Source: a virus
Reading direction: 5' to 3' (one strand)
Length of the DNA: 44,069 nt
IMG/VR virus record: IMGVR_UViG_3300032053_000155
Location: 1 to 44,069 of that record
Each line of letters opens with the position of its first letter. Position 1 is the stretch's first letter. The position numbers were made by a program, and so were the translations under genes. Of the stretch, positions 7,511 to 14,793 are shown piece after piece. Under the pieces are notes generated by a model. That model was not told where the DNA came from. It did not search any database and saw nothing but the letters and a program-made list of their open reading frames with translations.

Positions 7511-7538
7511 ACGCACGCTGCTAAAGTGCAGCGTGCGT
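7511..7538 (-). terminator. perfect 11-bp stem hairpin, possible weak terminator
   Basis: The two arms at 7511 to 7521 and 7528 to 7538 are perfect inverted repeats with a 6-base loop. On the minus strand the hairpin is followed by TCTATTTGG, only a poor T-run, and it lies between two same-direction genes. It may be a partial terminator, an attenuator or an mRNA-stabilising stem. Confidence 0.55.
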
Positions 7539-7562
7539 GAAAACTGACGCAGAGCCACGCTT

Positions 7563-7895
7563 CTACTTCGGTAACTCTGTCAGGGCATCCAAGCCCTCGG
7601 CGGCGCGGACTTTGTTCAAGCGGACGAGCATCGTCGCCTTCTGGTTGGCGATACGCTCTTCCTTCTTGACGCTGGTACCGGTCGCGCGGTCGACGCTCGC
7701 GATGAGGCGCTCGACACGACCGGTGACAGCAGTAAAGCCCTTCGGCGTCATGATGCGCCCAGCCTTCTCGAAGCTCTCCAGCTTCTCGTTCACTTCGTCA
7801 AGCTGCTTGACGAAGTAGCCGATGTCCTGCTTGGGTGTTGCTATCAGCATAGGCTTGGGTTTCGGGGTTGCCTTCTTTGTTCCCTTGCTCGGCAT
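7563..7895 (-). CDS. hypothetical protein, lysine-rich N-terminus
   Basis: A 110-residue protein with a good ribosome site (GGAGGAACGAAA then ATG). It begins with a basic Lys-Pro-Thr tail (MPSKGTKKATPKPKP) and continues with predicted helices (DIGYFVKQLDEVNEKLESFE). The basic tail suggests nucleic-acid contact, but no domain is recognised. A strong hairpin follows its stop codon. Confidence 0.65.
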   Translation of the reverse strand: MPSKGTKKATPKPKPMLIATPKQDIGYFVKQLDEVNEKLESFEKAGRIMTPKGFTAVTGRVERLIASVDRATGTSVKKEERIANQKATMLVRLNKVRAAEGLDALTELPK

Positions 7896-7921
7896 TTTCG
7901 TTCCTCCATTTCATGCTGCGT

Positions 7922-8323
7922 TCACTGCGCCTTGCGTACTCTGACACTGAACTTCTCTGCAACTGTGATTGCCTCGGCCAGTCCCTCCGGTACTGGCGGG
8001 TCTCCCGCTTTGTCGCGTTCACGCACGAAAGCAGAGAGCCCTTGAACGTTAAGCTGCTCGCGGCAAAACTCGGCCAGTCCATGCGCCTTGAGTGCTTCGA
8101 CTGCCCGAATCGTGTTCCCGTCTCTTGCGCCGGCCCAGAGCATGCGCTGTACCCAGAGCGTGCGCCCTTCGAGTGTGATTTTGTCCACCCCCGCTGCTGT
8201 GAACTGGGCTAGGAGCTTTATTTCCAGGTCTGCGAGCTTCTTCTTAATATCTTCTGTTGCATCTTCGAGTGAGTGTTTCTGTTCGTAGAGTTGAATGTAG
8301 CGTTGCAGGTCAGCGTTGCGCAT
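7922..8323 (-). CDS. hypothetical helical protein
   Basis: A 133-residue protein. The start at 8323 (MRNADLQRYIQLYEQKHSLE) follows AAGGGGGCGACA and overlaps the end of the ribbon-helix-helix gene by 14 bases. Residues 1 to 40 look like a coiled coil (DATEDIKKKLADLEIKLLAQ). A small beta region follows (DKITLEGRTLWVQRML), and then helices. It is second in the operon from the 8.5-kb promoter, beside replication genes. Family not recognised. Confidence 0.65.
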   Translation of the reverse strand: MRNADLQRYIQLYEQKHSLEDATEDIKKKLADLEIKLLAQFTAAGVDKITLEGRTLWVQRMLWAGARDGNTIRAVEALKAHGLAEFCREQLNVQGLSAFVRERDKAGDPPVPEGLAEAITVAEKFSVRVRKAQ

Positions 8324-8507
8324 TGTCGCCCCCTTCAACCTCGACCTCATCTTCGACGTATTTTTCGAGCAGGCGGATTATGACGCGACGAATCGAATCG
8401 TCCTGCAGCGCTGCTTTTGCCTTCACGTTACGCAAAAGCAACGGTGGCAAACTGAGGTGGTAAACAGCACGCTTCGTTTCTTGTCTGCTCTGCTGAGCGC
8501 TCGGCAT
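8310..8507 (-). CDS. small ribbon-helix-helix-like DNA-binding protein
   Basis: A 65-residue protein, MPSAQQSRQETKRAVYHLSL, then PPLLLRNVKAKAALQDDSIR and RVIIRLLEKYVEDE. A short strand followed by two helices is the ribbon-helix-helix layout (CopG/Arc type) of phage regulators. The start has no Shine-Dalgarno, and the -10 box lies only six bases upstream, so the mRNA may be leaderless. It is the first gene after the 8.5-kb promoter and may regulate that promoter through the palindrome inside it (inference). Confidence 0.65.
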   Translation of the reverse strand: MPSAQQSRQETKRAVYHLSLPPLLLRNVKAKAALQDDSIRRVIIRLLEKYVEDEVEVEGGDNAQR

Positions 8508-8513
8508 GCGACT

Positions 8514-8542
8514 ATTGTAACATCGCTTGTCAAGTGTCAAGC
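8514..8542 (-). promoter_or_regulatory. sigma70-like promoter with overlapping palindrome
   Basis: On the minus strand there is TTGACA (8540 to 8535) and TACAAT (8519 to 8514), with a short 15-base spacer. A second TTGACA sits seven bases inside the first. The segment 8525 to 8542 is an imperfect palindrome (GCTTG...CAAGC), a plausible operator. Transcription would start near 8507, at or next to the ATG of the ribbon-helix-helix gene. Confidence 0.6.
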
Positions 8543-8890
8543 TCGACGTCGTCCGAGCCTCTAAGCGCAGTCGTCGGTCGGGGGCCGGAGCGCTACGCCT
8601 GAGCGCTGGTGCAGCGCAAGCTGCGTCGCAGAAGCGAGCGAGAGTGCTCGTACTAACAACATGCTCGACCCGTCTTGAACCCTTCCAGAGCGTTGGAAAG
8701 TGCCCTATAACCCGTGCAGATACAAGCACTTGCGAGCCCGTGAAACCCGTCCAGAAGTGCTTTGGATTCAATGGGTTACGCGCCGCTTGCGCTAGGAGCT
8801 TTCGAGCTTGAGCGCTCGACTTAGACATCGCGACCGTATCCTGCGCTGCTCTCAACGCATCCTGGCGCGCGCAGCGCTGCTCCAGAGGGG
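8543..8890. other. intergenic region with iteron-like direct repeats
   Basis: About 350 bases without a convincing gene. On the minus strand a frame stays open through it, but it lacks a good ribosome site. It holds three imperfect 11-base direct repeats (AACCC, then KTSCAG, on the plus strand) at 8678 to 8688, 8709 to 8719 and 8744 to 8754, spaced 31 and 35 bases. They could be iterons of a replication origin or regulator sites. A small ORF from 8828 (MSKSSAQARKLLAQAARNPL) cannot be excluded. Confidence 0.4.
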
Positions 8891-10534
8891 TTAGCGAGCA
8901 CACTTGCGCATCCTTGCGAGCACGTTTTCGACAGCGTCGCGCTTCTCTTCAAGCGCTTCGAGCACTGCCTCATCCACGCTCTTGCTTGCAATCAAGTGAA
9001 CGTAGACAACTGGCCGCGTCTGGCCTGGGCGATGTACGCGCGCGCATGCTTGCTCATATTCACCGAGCGAGTACCCCGTAGAATAGAAGATGCAGTAATG
9101 CGCGCGACTCATGTCAACACCCACACCCCCCGCTTGAATCTGGACAGCAAGCACGTCTGCCTCGCCCCGTTTCCAAAGTGCGAGGTCGTTTCGTCTTCCG
9201 CTTAGTTCTGCGACGCGGCGAGACTGGGCGCCTGCTTCGCGTCGAATGTTTTCGAGGTCACGAATGAAACGTGCGAACACAACAACAGGCTCGTTTGTCG
9301 CGAGGTCTTCGAGCACGTCTGCAAGTAATATTGCTTTTGCGTTTTCTCCCAAGGCGACTTCCTGGCCATCTTCTGTGCGCACAAAGCCTCCCGTCACCTG
9401 CTGCAAGCGCAGCAGCTTAACGAGAACGTTTGCTGCTGTAACTGTACCCTCTTGCACTTCTGCTATGAGTTGCGTTTCTAGGTCGCTATACACTCTGCGT
9501 GCCTCTGTTGACAACTTGCAGCGTCGCAGCAAATGCTGTACGGGCGGGAGGTCGAGCACTTCTTTACCCACTCTAAATGCGAGTGTGTCAATCTTCTCTG
9601 CAAGTTCGTCTTGATTGACGAAGCCTAAAAGCTGGTGATTCCCGTAACCTCCCATAATGGCGTAACGCATGCGAAAGCGCACGAATGAAGTACCGAAGAC
9701 GCCGGGGTCTAGGAAACGAAATTGCGCATAAATATCGAGTGGTGAATGCGGCATCGGCGTCCCTGTTAAGCACAGCCTGCGCGCCGCATGCTCGCGCAAT
9801 CGGTTCAAGTAGAGCGAGAAACGACCAGAGGGCGCCTTCCCTCTGTGACTCTCGTCAACGACAATAAGGTCCCACTCAAGCGAGCACGCAAAATGACCGA
9901 AGGGCTCGCGCCATACCGCCTCGTGATTCGTCACAATGACAAGACTTTCATGCGTCACGCGGGCGCGCTCTAGTGCGCGCTGCGCCTGTTTCTGTCTTTT
10001 CGTGACGCTCCCATCCGACCCCCTGAGCGTGACGACGGTAGGAGTGGGGCCGGGGTGGTGCTTTTCAAACTGCTCCTCCCATACGTCGAGCACGCTGACT
10101 GGGCAAACGATAAGCACGCGACGAAGCTGCAGCGCTGCAACGAGCCAGACAACGACCGCTGATTTGCCCGTGCCCATATCAAGCGCGAGCATTGCTGTCT
10201 TCAAGTCATGGGCCCACCAGAAAGCCTGTGTCTGGTGATGCCAGGGTACAAGCTTTGCAGCGGGGACGGGCGCGAGGTGTTTCGCCGTCTTGTGGTGCTG
10301 TGCTGCGCGCATCGTCTGCGCTTGCATCGAAAGAATGTAGACCGCCTTTTCATGCACTGCATTAGGAAGAACTCTAAGCAGAGCAACAGCGACCAGCGGT
10401 GTCCCCGGGAAGAGCCATGCGCGCTGCTCGCGCGACCAACGTCCTCCGGGAACGCTACGCAGCAAGTCTGCTTGCTCGAAGAGCGTTTCACTCACGCGAA
10501 TGCGCCCGCCTTCGGTGAGCGCAATCCTAGCCAC
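8891..10534 (-). CDS. SF2/SNF2-like DNA helicase or translocase
   Basis: A 547-residue protein starting at GTG with a strong ribosome site (GAGGAGGTGAAGC). Residues 1 to 90 form an N-terminal domain. They are followed by a Q-like region VPWHHQTQAFWWA, Walker A DMGTGKS (119 to 125), motif Ia IVCPVSVLDVW, motif II DESH (227 to 230), motif III LTGTPMPHSPLD, motif V ADVLAVQIQAGGVGVDMS and motif VI YEQACARVHRPGQTRPV. These are SNF2/HARP-type motifs. Such proteins act in phage DNA replication or recombination. It is the last gene of the 14.8-kb operon. Confidence 0.88.
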   Translation of the reverse strand: MARIALTEGGRIRVSETLFEQADLLRSVPGGRWSREQRAWLFPGTPLVAVALLRVLPNAVHEKAVYILSMQAQTMRAAQHHKTAKHLAPVPAAKLVPWHHQTQAFWWAHDLKTAMLALDMGTGKSAVVVWLVAALQLRRVLIVCPVSVLDVWEEQFEKHHPGPTPTVVTLRGSDGSVTKRQKQAQRALERARVTHESLVIVTNHEAVWREPFGHFACSLEWDLIVVDESHRGKAPSGRFSLYLNRLREHAARRLCLTGTPMPHSPLDIYAQFRFLDPGVFGTSFVRFRMRYAIMGGYGNHQLLGFVNQDELAEKIDTLAFRVGKEVLDLPPVQHLLRRCKLSTEARRVYSDLETQLIAEVQEGTVTAANVLVKLLRLQQVTGGFVRTEDGQEVALGENAKAILLADVLEDLATNEPVVVFARFIRDLENIRREAGAQSRRVAELSGRRNDLALWKRGEADVLAVQIQAGGVGVDMSRAHYCIFYSTGYSLGEYEQACARVHRPGQTRPVVYVHLIASKSVDEAVLEALEEKRDAVENVLARMRKCAR

Positions 10535-10868
10535 GCTTCACCTCCTCGGGGTACGCTGTCCGCTTGCGCTTGCACCAAACGATGGGATTCGATCCTTGTA
10601 TCTCGCTTTGCTCGCGCTCACCAAAGACGAGCCCGAAGTCTTCGAGCTTGCGCAGAACTCGCTGCGCCGTGCGTTCTGTGACGTGCGCGCGTTGTGCAAG
10701 CGCCTTGGCGGTGATGACCCTCTTCTCTGCTATTAGGTCAAGCGCGAGCATTGCTGACCTGAGTTGTGCAAGCGCCTTGGCGGTGATGACCCTCTTCTCT
10801 GCTATTAGGTCAAGCGCGAGCATTGCTGACCTGAGCAGGCTGCGTTTGTTCGCTTTTTGTTTCTTCAT
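10527..10868 (-). CDS. winged-helix regulator with internal tandem duplication
   Basis: A 113-residue protein with ribosome site GGGAGGTTGC. The segment ALAQRAHVTERTAQRVLRKL, followed by EDFGLVFG, is a winged helix-turn-helix (IclR/MarR-like layout), so it likely binds DNA. A 24-residue block starting LRSAMLALDLIAEK is present twice in tandem, encoded by an exact 72-bp duplication. Without the extra copy the protein would be about 89 residues, a usual size for a single winged helix. The start overlaps nothing upstream; its end overlaps the helicase start. Confidence 0.75.
   Translation of the reverse strand: MKKQKANKRSLLRSAMLALDLIAEKRVITAKALAQLRSAMLALDLIAEKRVITAKALAQRAHVTERTAQRVLRKLEDFGLVFGEREQSEIQGSNPIVWCKRKRTAYPEEVKRG
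10692..10835. repeat. perfect 72-bp tandem duplication
   Basis: Bases 10692 to 10763 and 10764 to 10835 are identical over 72 bases. The duplication is in frame with the winged-helix gene and adds 24 residues to the helix before the recognition helix. Exact identity implies a very recent event or an assembly artefact. Confidence 0.9.
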
Positions 10869-10877
10869 GCAACCTCC

Positions 10878-11330
10878 CTAGTTCTGCCTTTTTCTCTCTT
10901 GCGCGTCGAAAAACTCAATCACGAGCGAGTAGGCATGTGTGAGCGCAGCCGCGATAGCTTCGACCTGCGTATAGACAAGCTGCGCGGTCTCGATCCCTAC
11001 TTTACGCGCGACACAGGCAAGCAGTGCGTGAAGGACCCCGGCTGTACCTTCGTCGGTCTCATGCGCTTCCGCCATCATGACAGAGTAGCGCAAGAGGTGA
11101 TTATTTTGACGAAGGACACTGCCCAATGCAGCGCCAACTGCATTCGCTATGACGATGGTGGTAAATTCGTCTTGCTTCGAGAATCGCTCGGGAGCAGACG
11201 CACGCATCCTTTGCCAAAAGTCGTGCGCACGTCCACTCTCTACGTCAGCGAAGAGACGAGCAACCGCTTTCTCTGACGCATGAGACGCGATGTAGGTCAT
11301 GACTTGGTCGACTATGTTTTTGTCTGTCAT
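10878..11330 (-). CDS. hypothetical protein
   Basis: A 150-residue, mostly helical protein with ribosome site AGGGAGCAA before ATG; it overlaps the upstream gene by four bases. It begins MTDKNIVDQVMTYIASHASE and contains TTIVIANAVGAALGSVLRQN. It has no metal motif and no membrane helix. It resembles no family I can name. It belongs to the early operon between the DUF932-like gene and the winged-helix regulator. Confidence 0.65.
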   Translation of the reverse strand: MTDKNIVDQVMTYIASHASEKAVARLFADVESGRAHDFWQRMRASAPERFSKQDEFTTIVIANAVGAALGSVLRQNNHLLRYSVMMAEAHETDEGTAGVLHALLACVARKVGIETAQLVYTQVEAIAAALTHAYSLVIEFFDAQERKRQN

Positions 11331-11584
11331 TTGCTCCCTCGTTTCGCGTGCTCGCGTTGCTCGAAGCGCTCATAGATTGTGCGCTTCTCTGTTTTGCCAG
11401 CTTTTGTGTGCTTGAATTCGGCGCGCAGTAACAAGCTCACTTCGTTATAGAGCGCGTCTGCGCTGCAGTCGAGCCCATGCGCGAAGTCAACGCAGATAGA
11501 CTGCACGTCTGCAGGCCAGAGGTCGAGGACAAGGAGCGCACATTCTCTGATGGCGAGCATGCTGGGTTCTTTCTGCTCTGACAT
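11327..11584 (-). CDS. hypothetical protein
   Basis: An 85-residue protein with a strong ribosome site (TAGGAGGCAAA then ATG). The N-terminal 55 residues are helical with alternating hydrophobics (LAIRECALLVLDLWPADVQS). The C-terminus is basic (RFEQREHAKRGSK). It is coupled to the next gene by an ATGA overlap. Function unknown. Confidence 0.65.
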   Translation of the reverse strand: MSEQKEPSMLAIRECALLVLDLWPADVQSICVDFAHGLDCSADALYNEVSLLLRAEFKHTKAGKTEKRTIYERFEQREHAKRGSK

Positions 11585-11592
11585 TTTGCCTC

Positions 11593-11886
11593 CTACTTTG
11601 GACCTATACTCGGAGTTATCGTACCTAGGATGTATCGGTCGACGCGCGAATCTTTCACAATGTCTGAGGCCTTTGTTAACTGCGAAAGGTACGAAAGCAC
11701 TTCGTCGCAGGTGAAGGCGTCACCCTTGAAGACCTGCAGCAGGTCGCCGGTTCCGAGTATCGCATTGACAATATACTCGCCCCTGCCTTGGTAGGCGGCT
11801 GTCATTGGCGTTGCATCAATATAGAATGCACAGACGCGCCCGATATTGAGAAGTTCCCCAGTCTGAGTCCGGATCCAATTTAGCAT
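11593..11886 (-). CDS. hypothetical protein
   Basis: A 97-residue protein. The start at 11886 (MLNWIRTQTGELLNIGRVCA) follows GGGAGGGACAAGGCC. It seems to be a small alpha/beta protein (FYIDATPMTAAYQGRGEYIV). The KOW-like or Sm-like start (QTGELLNIGRV) is reminiscent of short beta-barrel phage proteins, but no family is recognised. It directly follows the DUF932-like gene. Confidence 0.6.
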   Translation of the reverse strand: MLNWIRTQTGELLNIGRVCAFYIDATPMTAAYQGRGEYIVNAILGTGDLLQVFKGDAFTCDEVLSYLSQLTKASDIVKDSRVDRYILGTITPSIGPK

Positions 11887-11962
11887 GGCCTTGTCCCTCC
11901 CTTCGTGCCCTGCCGCAGCAGAGCACGAAGCGAGGGGCGCCCTTGCGAGCGCCCCGCGCTGA

Positions 11963-13039
11963 CTATGCAGCAGCTTCACTGACCTCCTTCCACTCGCTAT
12001 CGCTCAGCGTCAGCACGCGACCGCCCAGCGTTTCAAGCTCTGTCGCGCGGTCGTAGCTTGTCACTTCGTCTGCGCCCGCGTACTGCGTAACAGCGTTGAG
12101 CAGCCCGTAGCGCGAGAGGTCCTTTCCTTGAATGAGCAGACGCAGCACGCTTGTCTGTTCGCCCTCACTAAGCGCGAGCTTGTTACCGAGCACTTCGACG
12201 GCCTTGAGCGGGTTGCCTACGATAAGCTCGCCCGCCGCCTTGCGCATGCGCTCGACCATCCTGTCGAAGGTCGCAACATCGTTGAGCACGCTTTGCAGCA
12301 CGTCGCGCAGCTTGAGCCAGAAGGCTCTGTCGTCAGCGCGTAGCGTCTCATCACGGTACATGCTTTCGAGCGCACCCTCTTCTTCGACTTGCTTTCCAAC
12401 GTGGTATTTCTTGCTGCTGTAGTCGGGCACAACCATCCCGTTCAAGCAGACGAGGCGCTCGATTAGCGCCTGAATGCTCGTCGAGCCCGACCCTACCTCA
12501 CTGTTGGAAATGATGGCGCCCGCACGCACTGGGTCCCCGCGCTTCACTTCGCCCGTGAGCCTGTCTGTGACGACCTTGATGTAGAGCCTACGCTCTGTTA
12601 TCTCTGCCGACTCGAAGAGCAACCCAGGGGTGCCCATGAGGACAGGGAGCAGCACTTCTGAAAGCTCGAAGTTGTCGCGACGGTGGTAGCGGTCGCTGAG
12701 AAAACTGCGCGCTGCACCGTCGAGCGTGCGCACCATGCGCCTCTCGTTCGCGTGGTGCAATCGCTCTGTGACGTGACGCGCCCACTCGTCAGGCTGCTCC
12801 TCGAGCAAGCGGTCGTAGTACACCGATGGGACCTTGAGGCGCGTCGCTATCTGATCGTGAGCGATGGGCCGGATGGCGAAGTCGCCATGCCCTTCGATTG
12901 CGAGACGCGCCTCGCGACCGTTTGACGGGCTCGCGACAGTCACACTCAGAGCGCCCGTACCAACGACGAAGTCCTGCTTTGTCTTCGCCTGGCGTTCTAT
13001 CTCTGTCGCCAGTTCTACAAGGGATTTTCCTTGCTTCAT
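11963..13039 (-). CDS. DUF932-like protein
   Basis: A 358-residue protein. The start at 13039 (MKQGKSLVELATEIERQAKT) has AAGGAGGAACGT upstream; a longer frame to 13102 lacks this. The core (YYDRLLEEQPDEWARHV, FLSDRYHRRDNFELSEVLLP, LYIKVVTDRLTGEVKRGDP, AGAIISNSEVGSGSTSIQAL) fits the DUF932 family, widespread in phages and plasmids and of unknown function. Members often sit in early regions near recombination genes, as here. Confidence 0.8.
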   Translation of the reverse strand: MKQGKSLVELATEIERQAKTKQDFVVGTGALSVTVASPSNGREARLAIEGHGDFAIRPIAHDQIATRLKVPSVYYDRLLEEQPDEWARHVTERLHHANERRMVRTLDGAARSFLSDRYHRRDNFELSEVLLPVLMGTPGLLFESAEITERRLYIKVVTDRLTGEVKRGDPVRAGAIISNSEVGSGSTSIQALIERLVCLNGMVVPDYSSKKYHVGKQVEEEGALESMYRDETLRADDRAFWLKLRDVLQSVLNDVATFDRMVERMRKAAGELIVGNPLKAVEVLGNKLALSEGEQTSVLRLLIQGKDLSRYGLLNAVTQYAGADEVTSYDRATELETLGGRVLTLSDSEWKEVSEAAA

Positions 13040-13055
13040 ACGTTCCTCCTTGGGC

Positions 13056-13253
13056 TCATTTCTCGCCCGTTGCGTCTGCTTCAATCGTTTCGGGCTCGTC
13101 ATTAGTTAAGACGTGGACGAGCAATGACCCCTCTTCTGTGCGCGCGCATTGTGCGCACAGATAGACAGTCTCGCCCATAAGCCCGGGAAAGCGCAGCGAA
13201 GCGCTGCGAACGCAGCGCTCGCCTGGAACAGCAGCAAACATGCAGCGGGGCAT
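13056..13253 (-). CDS. small zinc-ribbon-like protein
   Basis: A 65-residue protein with ribosome site GGGAGGCGACTAGC. It has MPRCMFAAVPGERCVRSASL and later YLCAQCARTEEG, so four cysteines could bind one zinc. The acidic C-terminus (NDEPETIEADATGEK) is unlike a DNA-binding tail. One of several Cys-rich small proteins encoded between 13 and 14.8 kb. Function unknown. Confidence 0.65.
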   Translation of the reverse strand: MPRCMFAAVPGERCVRSASLRFPGLMGETVYLCAQCARTEEGSLLVHVLTNDEPETIEADATGEK

Positions 13254-13254
13254 G

Positions 13255-13500
13255 CTAGTCGCCTCCCTTCGGTTTTGCGTCGCGTTCGGCGATGAGGTGC
13301 TGAATCATTTCACCGCGCAGGTCGCATTCGTGCCCTAGACGCCTCACCTCCTCAGCAGTAGCAGCGACGTCACGAGCAAGTGCATCGAAGCTCTCGTGTG
13401 CAGTCGCGAGCTTTGCCTTCGTTTCGGCTAGCTCGCGCTCGACGTCTTCGACACGTTGCATCCAATACAAACCTTGGCTTGTCAATGCTTCCCCGCTCAT
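13255..13500 (-). CDS. coiled-coil protein
   Basis: An 81-residue protein with a strong ribosome site (AAGGAGGAACATC then ATG). Residues about 15 to 70 form a long heptad helix (MQRVEDVERELAETKAKLAT) followed by a polar tail. It is coupled to the upstream metalloprotein gene by an ATGA overlap. Function unknown. Confidence 0.65.
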   Translation of the reverse strand: MSGEALTSQGLYWMQRVEDVERELAETKAKLATAHESFDALARDVAATAEEVRRLGHECDLRGEMIQHLIAERDAKPKGGD

Positions 13501-13964
13501 GATGTTCCTCCTTCATGAATCTTGCGCTCGCGCTTCCACCAATTCGCTATTGCGCGATACTCTGTGTCCCACGGGTAGTCGGCGGGGTCCCCGTAGAAGA
13601 GGCGAGCACACGCAAGTAGACAGTTCTTGAAACTCGCACCGTGCGACGAGTCCCCGTTTTCGTAGCCCGCTAGGCAATCGCCTTCCTTTCTGCGTCTCTC
13701 GACTTCGACTCTGTGCAAGTGATGCGCGACTTCGTGAATGACTAGCCAGCGTTTTGCGTCTGGCGAGATGCGAACCTCGTGCCGCGATTTGGAGTACCAT
13801 CCCATCGAACAGCCCATGCGCTGAAACTTTAGACGAGGTGGTCTGATCTTGAGCGCGTGACAGAGCCAGCGCACGACGTCGCGCACGTTCTCTTCTCCGT
13901 GACAGCGGACATTGCGCTCTAACGCGCTGCCCAATACCGAACGAACATAGCCGGGGTAACTCAT
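13497..13964 (-). CDS. SprT-like zinc metalloprotein
   Basis: A 155-residue protein. The start at 13964 (MSYPGYVRSVLGS) overlaps the previous stop (TTATGA) and has GAGGGGCAGTT upstream. It has the zincin signature VIHEVAHHLH (HExxH at residues 77 to 81), with a downstream histidine in SSHGASFKNCLLAC (109) suited as third ligand. The layout resembles SprT or WSS1-type proteases, which cut DNA-bound proteins, and similar small phage metallopeptidases. The substrate is unknown. Confidence 0.75.
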   Translation of the reverse strand: MSYPGYVRSVLGSALERNVRCHGEENVRDVVRWLCHALKIRPPRLKFQRMGCSMGWYSKSRHEVRISPDAKRWLVIHEVAHHLHRVEVERRRKEGDCLAGYENGDSSHGASFKNCLLACARLFYGDPADYPWDTEYRAIANWWKRERKIHEGGTS

Positions 13965-14287
13965 AACTGCCCCTCGCAGGCGCAGACGTCGCGCAGCGCG
14001 CCCCGCGCGATAAGTCTGCTGACGACATTGCTGCTGCAACAGAGCGCACGCTTCACGCGCTCAAAGCCACAGACGGGGCAGTAATCTTCGAGCGTCTGCG
14101 CAGCTACGCTCCCGATGCTCTTCGCGAGCGCACGACACTCTGCGCACAGTTCATGCTTACGCTGACGTTGCTCTTCTCTCGTGTTCACTGCGTCGAAGGT
14201 CATGCCGCACGAAGAGCAGCAGACGTACCAAACGGCGTCTGCTGTCCTGCGGCGCGCTCTCTGCTGCTGTTTCTCGCGCTGCGTCAT
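13961..14287 (-). CDS. multi-zinc-ribbon protein
   Basis: A 108-residue protein. The start at 14287 (MTQREKQQQRARRRTADAVW) has GGGAGGGACACC upstream. It carries VCCSSCGMTF, then ELCAECRA, then YCPVCGFE, CCSSN and a final VCACEG. That is enough cysteines for two or three zinc sites. A strongly basic N-terminus suggests nucleic-acid binding. It is adjacent to two other Cys-rich or basic small proteins, all following the 14.8-kb promoter. Confidence 0.65.
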   Translation of the reverse strand: MTQREKQQQRARRRTADAVWYVCCSSCGMTFDAVNTREEQRQRKHELCAECRALAKSIGSVAAQTLEDYCPVCGFERVKRALCCSSNVVSRLIARGALRDVCACEGQL

Positions 14288-14327
14288 GGTGTCCCTCCCC
14301 TGTTCTCCTCTTAGCGTTCGGTGCGAG

Positions 14328-14504
14328 CTAGACGCGCTTGAGGCGATTACCGTCCATAACCCAGCGGACAAAACCCCACTGGTCGAGAATCTGAGCCCAG
14401 GAGTAGCGTCGAGCAGCGCCCTTTGCTTCTGAGAGAGTAGTAAAACATCGGTCCTGCCCATTGGCGATCACCCTGAAGTGGGTCATTTTAAATTTTGTGG
14501 TCAC
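14328..14504 (-). CDS. 58-residue hypothetical protein
   Basis: The likely start is GTG at 14504, which overlaps the previous stop (GTGA) and has GGGAGGGACACC upstream. The sequence begins MTTKFKMTHFRVIANGQDRC and ends WVMDGNRLKRV. It seems to be a small alpha/beta protein with a helix in the middle (LSEAKGAARRYSWAQILDQW). No family recognised. Confidence 0.6.
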   Translation of the reverse strand: MTTKFKMTHFRVIANGQDRCFTTLSEAKGAARRYSWAQILDQWGFVRWVMDGNRLKRV

Positions 14505-14764
14505 GGTGTCCCTCCCTTTCTGTCGTCTTCGTTGAGTGCAATGCGCGACGCACGCTCTGCGTCGCACGGGTGCCATACTTCGTCACGTTTGCGAGGGCTC
14601 GAGGCGAGAGCTTCGATGCGTTCGCATGCTGACGCGCAGAATGGGCACGTCTCGTGTGCTGCTCCATCCTCGAGGCAGCAGACGAGCCCACAGCGCGCGT
14701 TCAAGCAGTGCAGCAGCACTCGCTGCTCTGCTTGTTTCGTCGCTGCTTGCTCTGTGTGCTTCAT
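14501..14764 (-). CDS. small zinc-ribbon-like protein
   Basis: An 87-residue protein, the first gene after the 14.8-kb promoter, with a weak GAGAGAG ribosome site. It contains LHCLNARCGLVCCLEDG and HETCPFCASACERI, a pattern like a two-site zinc ribbon. The C-terminus is charged. It may be an early regulator or host-takeover protein (inference from position only). Confidence 0.6.
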   Translation of the reverse strand: MKHTEQAATKQAEQRVLLHCLNARCGLVCCLEDGAAHETCPFCASACERIEALASSPRKRDEVWHPCDAERASRIALNEDDRKGGTP

Positions 14765-14793
14765 GCTTTGCTCTCTCGTCTAACGGCACCATT

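Noticed and set aside
8667-8720. Possible tRNA because of GGTTCAAGAC on the minus strand
   Set aside because: No matching acceptor, D or anticodon stems could be built around it.
13513-14049. 178-codon minus-strand ORF overlapping the SprT-like gene
   Set aside because: The overlapping frame has the HExxH motif and a good start; this one has only Ser/Arg-rich text.
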